Below are positions 43,389 through 51,088 of a stretch of 64,000 nt of DNA, piece after piece. Within the stretch, counting starts at the first letter, position 1. Each line of letters opens with the position of its first letter. The notes under the pieces were generated by a model that did not search any database, had not been told where the DNA came from, and saw only the letters and a program-made list of their open reading frames with translations. Made by a program: the position numbers and the translations under genes. Source of the DNA: Nitrospirota bacterium (GTDB lineage Bacteria > Nitrospinota_A > UBA7883); assembly GCA_024275315.1 (NCBI GenBank), contig JAJRZK010000061.1, positions 1 through 64,000 on the forward strand, given 5' to 3'.

Positions 43389-45638
43389 TTACGGTCCCGC
43401 CGTGTACGTATAGTCGTTGGAATAATACTGGCCACCGTTCAGAGTCCACAGCCGCACATAGACCGTGCTCCCGTCGGTGGGCAGACCCGTAAACGCCTGG
43501 GATGTACCCGATTGCCACGTGCCGCTGTGCGCTATGTCGTACGTCCCAACAGAAGAGCCGATCCACAGATAATAGGTCGCGCCGGACACAGAGCTCCATG
43601 TGAACGTCACGTTACCGCCGCTTAAGGTGGATCCGGGAGCGGGGGCGGTTATCACCGAGGCTGTTGAAGCGGCTGTGTATGTGTAGTCGTTGGAATAATA
43701 CTGGCCGCCGCTCAGCGTCCATATCCGCACATAGACCGTGCTCCCGTCGGTGGGCAGACCAGTGAACGCCTGGGACGTACCCGATTGCCACGTGCCGCTG
43801 TGCGTTATATCGTACGTCCCAACAGAAGAGCCGATCCACAGATAATAGGTCGCGCCGGACACAGAGCTCCATGTGAACGTCACACTGGAGCCGCTCAACG
43901 TGGATCCGGGCGTGGGCGAGGTTATCGTCGCGCCTGTTGAAGCGGCTGTGTATGTATAGTCGTTATAGTTGTACTGGCCGCTAATGGTCGTCCACAGCCG
44001 CACATAGACCGTGCTCCCGTCGGTGGGCAGACCCGTGAACGCCTGGGACGATCCGGATTGCCACGTGCCGCTATCGGCTATATCATACGCTCCCACAGAA
44101 GTGCCGATCCAGACATAATATGTCGCGCCGGATACGGTGCTCCATGTGAACGTCACGTTGGCGCCGCTTAAGGTGGACCCTGGTGTGGGTGTCTGGATCT
44201 GGGCGGAAGCCGAGGCCCCCACCGCCGCGTCAAGCTGGATGCGCGATTTGGTTACGCTGTTCCTGGAGTCTGTGATGGAGACGCCCGTGGATTGAAGCGT
44301 CGCCAGTATGGAATCGACCGAAGCCGACGGCGAGAGCTGTTTCAGCACAGCCCACGCACCTGTGACCTGCGGCGCGGCCATCGACGTGCCATGCCACGAT
44401 TGATACCCACCCCCCGGAACCGATGACGTGATCAACGAACCCGGGGCGAGAATGGATAGAAACGAAGCGCTGTTCGAATAGGTCGCCACGGAGTCCTGAG
44501 CGGTGCAATAGGTCCCGGAATAATCACAGGTAGAGCCGACGCTGATAGCGGAAGAGATGCATCCGGGGGCGCTCATACCGGTTGTATAGCCATCGTTGCC
44601 TGAAGAAATGACAGTGGCGATGCCAACCGCTCGAAGCTGGTCTATCTTTGCCTTGGTCGTTGTGTTGGCGGAGTCGCAGGAGGCCTGGCTACTGTAATAC
44701 CCTCCGCCGATGCTCATGTTCACCGCGGCGATGTTGTATGACCCTCTCAGGGAATAGACCTGCTCGAGGCCCAAAAGCTGGTCGGTAGTATAGCTCAACG
44801 CGCACGGGCTACCAGAGCAGTATGTTGCAAAATAGGAGAAAACCTGGATGGCGATGATGTTGGCCCCTTTGGCCACGCCGCTATACCCAAGCCCACCCGG
44901 GTCGAGACCGGCGGCTATACCGGCCACGTGCGTGCCGTGATCGCATTGCCCATAGCACGACCCTATACCAGCCGCACCCACGCCCACCTGCGATGATTGC
45001 CCGTTCGGGCAGACGGTCGTAGAGCCGTAGGAAACGGAGGTTGTCGAATAGCAGGCTTCGGAAACGACCTTGCCCGACAGGAACGCGTGACTGCTCTCCA
45101 CGCCCGTGTCGAGAATGGCCACCGTCTGACCGCTTCCGGTGTAGCCGGAGCTCCAGGCGTTGTCGGCGCCGATCAGGGGCCCGCTTTGCGATAGTGTGGC
45201 CGGTATCGGGATATCTTCTTCAATCTGGGAGATCAGCGGGCTGTTGATAATCCCGTTCAGCGCGGCGGAATCGACTTCCATCGCGATGAACGGGCTGAAC
45301 CTCAGCCTTTTGATGTTGGAAACGTTCAGGCCCGCGATAGAGCTCAGAAACGAGTTTTGCAACTGGTTGACCGAGTCTATGTTCGCGGCGGAATCTGGAG
45401 CGCCAAGAGCTCCCCCGAGCTGGTTAAGAATGACGATTATTCTGACAGAGCCGTTCTGGTTGGCCTTGTTCAGCAAGCTGGAATAGTCATGAGAAGGGGA
45501 TTTTACCCCGTCGACTGGTGCGCCGGAGCCGGATTCACCACCATTGCCGGAGGGAACCCCACACCCGAGACCAAACGACGCAATCACCAGAAAGGCGAAG
45601 ATCGCCGTGATTTTTTTGTTAAATCCGCTCCCCGACAT
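43389..45638 (-). CDS. Secreted subtilisin-like serine protease with three C-terminal repeats
   Basis: 749 residues. An N-terminal signal segment (9-25) ends FGLGC26, which may be a lipobox although position -3 is Gly rather than Leu. An inhibitor-I9-like propeptide (about 62-148) precedes the S8 catalytic domain with D177 (VAILDTGVESSH), H234 (DHGTHVAGIAAG), oxyanion N348 (SSGNDG) and S419 (HGTSMAAPQV). From about residue 477 there are three tandem 91-residue modules, each with TPGSTLSG, VTFTW, SGATYYLWIG and GLPTDGSTVYVR. They look like surface-binding Ig-type repeats. Many Cys in the catalytic domain suggest disulfides. It is expected on or outside the outer membrane. Confidence 0.92.
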   Translation of the reverse strand: MSGSGFNKKITAIFAFLVIASFGLGCGVPSGNGGESGSGAPVDGVKSPSHDYSSLLNKANQNGSVRIIVILNQLGGALGAPDSAANIDSVNQLQNSFLSSIAGLNVSNIKRLRFSPFIAMEVDSAALNGIINSPLISQIEEDIPIPATLSQSGPLIGADNAWSSGYTGSGQTVAILDTGVESSHAFLSGKVVSEACYSTTSVSYGSTTVCPNGQSSQVGVGAAGIGSCYGQCDHGTHVAGIAAGLDPGGLGYSGVAKGANIIAIQVFSYFATYCSGSPCALSYTTDQLLGLEQVYSLRGSYNIAAVNMSIGGGYYSSQASCDSANTTTKAKIDQLRAVGIATVISSGNDGYTTGMSAPGCISSAISVGSTCDYSGTYCTAQDSVATYSNSASFLSILAPGSLITSSVPGGGYQSWHGTSMAAPQVTGAWAVLKQLSPSASVDSILATLQSTGVSITDSRNSVTKSRIQLDAAVGASASAQIQTPTPGSTLSGANVTFTWSTVSGATYYVWIGTSVGAYDIADSGTWQSGSSQAFTGLPTDGSTVYVRLWTTISGQYNYNDYTYTAASTGATITSPTPGSTLSGSSVTFTWSSVSGATYYLWIGSSVGTYDITHSGTWQSGTSQAFTGLPTDGSTVYVRIWTLSGGQYYSNDYTYTAASTASVITAPAPGSTLSGGNVTFTWSSVSGATYYLWIGSSVGTYDIAHSGTWQSGTSQAFTGLPTDGSTVYVRLWTLNGGQYYSNDYTYTAGP
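43392..44210. repeat. Three 273-bp tandem repeats in the subtilase gene
   Basis: The marker TAGTCGTT recurs at 43411, 43684 and 43957, exactly 273 bp apart. The three units are highly similar at the DNA level over most of their length, with the 5'-most unit (in the gene's sense) the most diverged (TTATAGTTGTACTGG versus TTGGAATAATACTGG). This indicates recent duplication or ongoing conversion. Confidence 0.9.
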
Positions 45639-45926
45639 CGTTTACACACCCCATATTTCAGTTATGGATCTGTATGAAAAGCAAACACAATACCAAAACC
45701 ACTCTAAAACCGTGTAAATACAACTCCTGAATATATCATAGCTTATGATTGATAAACGTGGAAGAATTTGTCGTGACAACCGAATGTTATGAAAAAGCAG
45801 ACATTGTGACATAATTTGTTGTTGTTTAACGGCTATAATAGGATGAATGAATACGCCTACTCAAGACACGGGATACGATAACCTTGCAGGCATGAACTGC
45901 TATTTACCGGCGCCCCTATCTGAAAC

Positions 45927-46832
45927 ATGAACATCGCACCTTCAAAGCCGCATGTCGGCCCGCCAGCCAATTCGCCGGTTCTGGTTACCGGAGCCACCAG
46001 CCAGATCGGGCGTTTTCTGACTCCGCTTCTTTCCAGCCTGGGCTACAGTGTGCGCGCCGTAAGCAGAAGGAGGGTGAATGACAGCGCCTCTTCGATACCA
46101 AACGTGGAGTGGGTGAAAGCCGATATAGGCGAGGCGAACGGCCTGGGGGAGGGGAGGGGCGGTTCTCTGATACATATCGCCCCTCTGCCGCTGGCGCCGG
46201 GGATCATCGGCCCGGCGGCGGACCTGGGGGTAAAACGATTGGTGGCGTTTGGTTCCACCAGCGTTTTTTCAAAGATGGACTCGCCCCTGAAAGCCGAGCG
46301 GGAGGCCGCCAAACGGCTGGTGGAGGCAGAGGCGTCTGTCCGGGACAAATGTGAAAACCTGGGAGTTGACTGGACCATTTTTCGCCCGACGATGATATAC
46401 GGATGCGGCCTTGATCAAAACGTAACCGTAATCGCGAAGTTTATCCGTCGTTTTGGATTTTTCCCGCTGGCGGGGGAGGGATCGGGACTGCGGCAACCGG
46501 TTCACGCACACGACCTGGCCCTTGCTTGCGTGGAAGCGCTGGACGCCAGGGCCTCGTTCAACCGGGCATACAATCTGAGCGGTGGAGAAACTATCACCTA
46601 CCGTGACATGGTCGGGAAAATATTCACAGGGCTCGGTAAAAAGCCGCGGTTGATATCCATCCCCCTGCCACTATACAGATTCGCCATAAGAGCAGCCGCC
46701 GTGGCCACGCCCAACGGTTCGCTCACGGTGGAAATGGCGGACCGGATGAACACGGACCTTTGTTTCGATCATGCCGACGCTACCAGGGATTTCTGGTTTT
46801 CACCACGGTGCTTTACGTATCAGTGGATGTAA
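45927..46832 (+). CDS. NAD-dependent epimerase/dehydratase (extended SDR)
   Basis: 301 residues. The Rossmann motif is TGATSQIG (21-28); RPTMIYGCGLDQNV and RQPVHAHDLALACVEAL are typical of the sugar-nucleotide epimerase/dehydratase clan. A canonical YxxxK is not evident, so the activity may be redox- or epimerase-like but altered. It starts the polysaccharide region. A TATAAT at 45834-45839 may be its -10; no good -35 was found. Its last 13 bp overlap the convergent fusion gene. Confidence 0.85.
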   Translation: MNIAPSKPHVGPPANSPVLVTGATSQIGRFLTPLLSSLGYSVRAVSRRRVNDSASSIPNVEWVKADIGEANGLGEGRGGSLIHIAPLPLAPGIIGPAADLGVKRLVAFGSTSVFSKMDSPLKAEREAAKRLVEAEASVRDKCENLGVDWTIFRPTMIYGCGLDQNVTVIAKFIRRFGFFPLAGEGSGLRQPVHAHDLALACVEALDARASFNRAYNLSGGETITYRDMVGKIFTGLGKKPRLISIPLPLYRFAIRAAAVATPNGSLTVEMADRMNTDLCFDHADATRDFWFSPRCFTYQWM

Positions 46833-49288
46833 TCGTTGTCGATTTTGGCGAAGGTCCTCCGGAACAGGTTGACGAATGATATCAAAGAGAACCTGGCCAG
46901 AACCGAGGCTATGACAACCCACATTAAACAAGAAGGGTATTGATGCCTGAAAAATTTCCTGTAGAAACGGATCATCCCTTTATGCTTGTGCCACGAGACT
47001 CTAAATGGCTTTTCGTGGCTACATGATCCTTTGATATGAACAATTTTCACATCCGGCGCAAAAAGAATTGTCCACCCCGCTTTTCGAAAACGCATACACC
47101 AATCCAGGTCCTCGCAATGCATAAAATAATTATCATCCAACAATCCCACCTGCTCCATAGCTTCTCTTCGAACGAACATGAAGGCTCCTGAAAGCGCTTC
47201 GATATTTATAGGCCCCGCGGGCAATGGTCGCTTTGACAGGATAAAACTTTGAAATTTCGGATGCCCCGTGAACAACTTGTCCAGGTGCAGAATGCGAACA
47301 AACGTTCTCCATGGTGTCGGAACCATCCGCCTGCATCCGGTTTGCTCGCTACCATCAAGGTTGGTTATCAGGCACCCGGCCATACCCGCTTCGGGGTTGG
47401 ATTCCAGCAGGCGTACCATTTTTTCCAGAGTGTCCGTTTCTATGATGCAGTCAGGGTTCAAAAACAGCAGGTATTTCCCTGTCGCACCGGGCAGAACCAC
47501 GTTGTTGGCTTTTGCAAAGCCGAGGTTGGAATTGTTCTCCACTATCTTCAGGCGTGAATCCGCTCCATGTCTTTTCCACAAATATTCCAGGCTTCCGTCG
47601 GTCGACCCGTTGTCCGATATAAACGTTTCCACCGGTACCGTGGACTGGAGGACAGACCGCACACACTCAGTCAGCAGTTGTCCGGCGTTATAATTAACGA
47701 TTACCACCGATACTTCGGGTGACCTTGCCGGCGTCATATCGCCGTCCTGTGCGTCGGGCGCCGGCTGGGCGCCCGACACGCCCGCGTACCCCTGGTTGAG
47801 AGGATATTCTTCGCATTGCGTACCGGTCGGGGGGTGGTGATCGCTGACGCTTGCATCTGTTCCACCTTTACGTCTGTGGCCGGACAATAGCGCAGGCAAG
47901 CTTAAGAGCCCCGCGAGTATTACCGGGTACGCGACAACAGCTGTCCGTGAAACTCCATGCATCCGGTTGATAATGAACAAAAATCCGCTTAACGCCACCG
48001 CTCCGAGTAACGCCGTTCGCACGATATCCCCAAACTTGTAGCCGTATGGCCCCCGCCCGTGGCCGGCGCCAAAACCGACCAGCCAAAAGATCAGATACTG
48101 CGAACCCATAACCACCGGTAGTTGCATGATTAAATGAATGATCCCGCCAGTGACATTGAAATAGTCATACCTGATCATAGACGCTATCGCCCATGCGGCC
48201 GGGGCTGTCAAAAGGTAGTATATATTGATCCATTTGACGGCGGCCTTCCCGGCTTTCACGCTCCGAACCATCACGTCGATCCCCTCGGCCATGGTTTCCG
48301 TGGGAACCCATCCAACCGTAGCCCTTATTTTCCCGGAATCGACCTGTAGAGAGCTTTGGATTTTGGTCACCGATACGGTGTTAAATGGTATGGGTTTGCC
48401 TGTCATTTTCTGCGCCCAGTCCCCCGTTTTGCCCACCACTGTAAAAAGAATTTTCGGCAGGGGTAAAATGACATTCTTTCGTCCCATTGATTTTCTGATC
48501 AGGCCAACCAGGTTCCTTGTGGACACATCCTCCCCGTCGCTGACGACGAATGTCTGGTTTGAGGCGGCGGGACTCTCCATGCACGCGCAGATCGCATCGG
48601 TAATGTTACCCACGGAAATCAGGCTTCGCAGATTATCGGCCGATGGAACCGGAACAATGTAATTGTCCCTGATCATCTCGACAAGCTTTTTCATGTTCCC
48701 CCTCACACCGGGACCGTATACGAGAGGCGGTCGGATCACCACACTTTCCAGGCCGGTTTGAAGAGATATTCGCCGCAAGACAACTTCCGCCTCGTATTTG
48801 CTGACACTGTACGGGTCTTGCGGGGCGGGCGGCGACGCTTCATCAAACTTTTGCCCTGGCTGGGTTTGCTCTCCGTATATTTTAATGGTGCTGACAAGTA
48901 TAAATCGTTTTACGCCAGCGGCCGCGGCGGCGCTGGCCAGGATTTGCGTTGTGCAAGTGTTGGCGTTTCGATAATCCTCCATCACATCTTTCCCGCTTTT
49001 ATCCTGCCGGTGCGCCAACCCCGCCAGATGTATAACTACATCCACATCGCAAAGCCTCTTTTCCCAATCGTCATACGCAAGTATGTCTTTAACGTAGATA
49101 TTTTCTGATTGATGATCCAATTCACCGGTGGTATATTCAGCGGAACCGGGGTTATGCGAATTTGCTTTTCTGCGCACAGCCAGGACATTCCACCCGAGGG
49201 ACATTAGAACACGAACCAGGCGGGTTCCTATAAAACCGCCCGCCCCGGTTACGAGGACTGACTTCACCTCTTTTTTGTCAAGCGTCAT
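46820..49288 (-). CDS. Fusion: NDP-sugar epimerase, membrane segment and family 2 glycosyltransferase
   Basis: 822 residues in one frame. Residues 1-345 form an extended SDR with GAGGFIG (15-21) and Y160-SVS-K164, like the UDP-sugar epimerases of O-antigen loci. Residues 352-470 hold about four hydrophobic helices, and their second half (LIFWLVGF, then VVAYPVILAG) resembles the membrane region of CapD/WbpM proteins. Residues about 525-822 are a GT-A rhamnosyl/galactofuranosyl-type glycosyltransferase with VVIVNYNAG, ISDNGSTDGS, DxD-like LFLNPDC and HCEDLDWCMRFRKAG. Activated-sugar production and transfer would thus sit on one membrane-tethered chain. A Pro/Gly/Gln-rich linker joins the last two parts. 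Confidence 0.88.
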   Translation of the reverse strand: MTLDKKEVKSVLVTGAGGFIGTRLVRVLMSLGWNVLAVRRKANSHNPGSAEYTTGELDHQSENIYVKDILAYDDWEKRLCDVDVVIHLAGLAHRQDKSGKDVMEDYRNANTCTTQILASAAAAAGVKRFILVSTIKIYGEQTQPGQKFDEASPPAPQDPYSVSKYEAEVVLRRISLQTGLESVVIRPPLVYGPGVRGNMKKLVEMIRDNYIVPVPSADNLRSLISVGNITDAICACMESPAASNQTFVVSDGEDVSTRNLVGLIRKSMGRKNVILPLPKILFTVVGKTGDWAQKMTGKPIPFNTVSVTKIQSSLQVDSGKIRATVGWVPTETMAEGIDVMVRSVKAGKAAVKWINIYYLLTAPAAWAIASMIRYDYFNVTGGIIHLIMQLPVVMGSQYLIFWLVGFGAGHGRGPYGYKFGDIVRTALLGAVALSGFLFIINRMHGVSRTAVVAYPVILAGLLSLPALLSGHRRKGGTDASVSDHHPPTGTQCEEYPLNQGYAGVSGAQPAPDAQDGDMTPARSPEVSVVIVNYNAGQLLTECVRSVLQSTVPVETFISDNGSTDGSLEYLWKRHGADSRLKIVENNSNLGFAKANNVVLPGATGKYLLFLNPDCIIETDTLEKMVRLLESNPEAGMAGCLITNLDGSEQTGCRRMVPTPWRTFVRILHLDKLFTGHPKFQSFILSKRPLPAGPINIEALSGAFMFVRREAMEQVGLLDDNYFMHCEDLDWCMRFRKAGWTILFAPDVKIVHIKGSCSHEKPFRVSWHKHKGMIRFYRKFFRHQYPSCLMWVVIASVLARFSLISFVNLFRRTFAKIDNDYIH

Positions 49289-49361
49289 GTTCGAGCAAGA
49301 TTAGTATGGATGCTTCGGTTTTCTGATAATAACATTACCCGATATTCGACTCCAGATTTAC

Positions 49362-50894
49362 ATGCCAAGAAACCATAACGATAGAAAATCCCCGGATACA
49401 ATATCAAAGCTGAACAACAGGGCATTTGTTGTTTGCGGGCTTTTCGCTTTTCATATCCTGGTTTCTTCAATCATGTATCTGATAGCCATATCCCCGTACC
49501 TCGCAAGTTACCACAATGGCCACGGGCTGTGGAACTTCGCCATGGATTCCTTTTCGTATCATGATATCGCAGTCAGGATATTGGGGCTGAACCAGGACGG
49601 CTCGTTATCCGGTTTTTTCCAGAGGCCATGGTTCAGACACTCGGAGTACATCAGCCTGATGTATTATTTATTATACCCGGCGCCAATTTCATTCGCGCCT
49701 GTCAATGGTGTTGCGTGGACTTTGTGCGTTGTCCTGGCTTACAGGACGGCTATCATCATAACAGGCGACAACCGCAAATTATCCGCCGCCGCCGCGCTGA
49801 CGCTGGGGTTGTGGCCTTCTTACTTGCTGTTGAGCACGCAGTTGCTTCGCGACATATTTTTCAGCCTCGGGATATTGATGACGCTTCTCGGGTGGGTCGC
49901 CATGTTGCGTGGTCACACGAAATATATTTATATCCTGTTGGCCTCTCTGGGAATAATATTCAGCGTGCACATACGTCATGAACCTTTTTGGCTCCTGATA
50001 TTTATTTCACTTCTGGCGTGCGTCATCATCGCCCTTGCAAATCGAAAGACCCTGCCGCACGCTGTGATGTCCATGTCCGTTTTGCTCCTGTTTTACGGCT
50101 GCCCCACGATGGCGGCTTTCGCCTTTGATCAGACGCCGGGCCATAACACCGGGACCGTGAATGTCAAAACCGATGATGAGAAAATCCTGGCCGTAAAAGA
50201 ATACATCAAAAGCCGAGTCGGCTCCGCGTACAGCCCCGAAATGGATGATCGAATATCAAAATGGTTTTCAGACGACTGGTTCTCCCCATGGACAGGTTTT
50301 GAGGCGAAGAAGGAGCGGCTTTACGCCCTTGCCGGGGAGCATGGCCGGAACCTCGATTCGTTTTTGGGCAAATGGATGACACCCTGGGAATTCTCCGGCT
50401 GGCTCCCTTTGCGGATGGAAAGGGCGGTGGTCAAGGCGAACGAGTATAGAAGCGGTTTTCTCGTATGGTACCTGAAGCCGGGTTCCAGCCTGGTGGACAG
50501 TGACGTGCAATTCAGGAGCGTCTATGAAGTTTTCGCATACATCCCCAGAGCTGTTGAAATCGGCTTTTTCGCCCCTTTCCCGAACCAATGGCTCTCCACC
50601 GGTGAAACTGGTGGAAATGCGATCCGCATCGCAAGTGGAGTCGAAATGATCGCGCTGTATATTCTTATGATCGGTTTTGCACTGTTCCTGATAAAATCGC
50701 CGACGCCTGCGCGGATAAAGATATGGCTGGTTCTGTTTATGATTGTCATGATCGTTCCCCTGGCGGTTTTTGTGCCAAACCTGGGGACGTTATTCAGGAT
50801 GCGGTTTATCTACCTCGCGCCGATTATCATAGCTGGAATCGAGGGATTCCATATTTTGATCCGAACAGGTAAACGGCCGCAACTGACCCACTAG
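49362..50894 (+). CDS. Polytopic membrane protein, GT-C glycosyltransferase-like
   Basis: 510 residues with about 10-11 hydrophobic segments. The first lumenal/periplasmic loop carries DSFSYHDIAVRIL, in the place where ArnT/PMT-type GT-C enzymes have their acidic catalytic loop, and a TQLLRDIFFSLGILM helix follows as in those enzymes. I therefore infer a lipid-linked sugar or Lipid-A/glycan transferase, but no diagnostic motif proves it. It is divergent from the fusion gene, 73 bp apart. Confidence 0.6.
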   Translation: MPRNHNDRKSPDTISKLNNRAFVVCGLFAFHILVSSIMYLIAISPYLASYHNGHGLWNFAMDSFSYHDIAVRILGLNQDGSLSGFFQRPWFRHSEYISLMYYLLYPAPISFAPVNGVAWTLCVVLAYRTAIIITGDNRKLSAAAALTLGLWPSYLLLSTQLLRDIFFSLGILMTLLGWVAMLRGHTKYIYILLASLGIIFSVHIRHEPFWLLIFISLLACVIIALANRKTLPHAVMSMSVLLLFYGCPTMAAFAFDQTPGHNTGTVNVKTDDEKILAVKEYIKSRVGSAYSPEMDDRISKWFSDDWFSPWTGFEAKKERLYALAGEHGRNLDSFLGKWMTPWEFSGWLPLRMERAVVKANEYRSGFLVWYLKPGSSLVDSDVQFRSVYEVFAYIPRAVEIGFFAPFPNQWLSTGETGGNAIRIASGVEMIALYILMIGFALFLIKSPTPARIKIWLVLFMIVMIVPLAVFVPNLGTLFRMRFIYLAPIIIAGIEGFHILIRTGKRPQLTH

Positions 50895-51088
50895 GCCCCT
50901 TGTCAGGCGCCGGTTATTATACAGTCTGGTCTCTTTTGTTCATCCCAAGCAATCCGACGGGACCGGGGGATTTGGATTTTGCTGATCCTGCGCACGCAAC
51001 GTCTGTTCATTCCTGCCGATAACTTTCCGTCCGGGCTCTTAAATCCCACCTGTAGACAAAGCATCCTGTTTCATTTAAATTACGGAGG

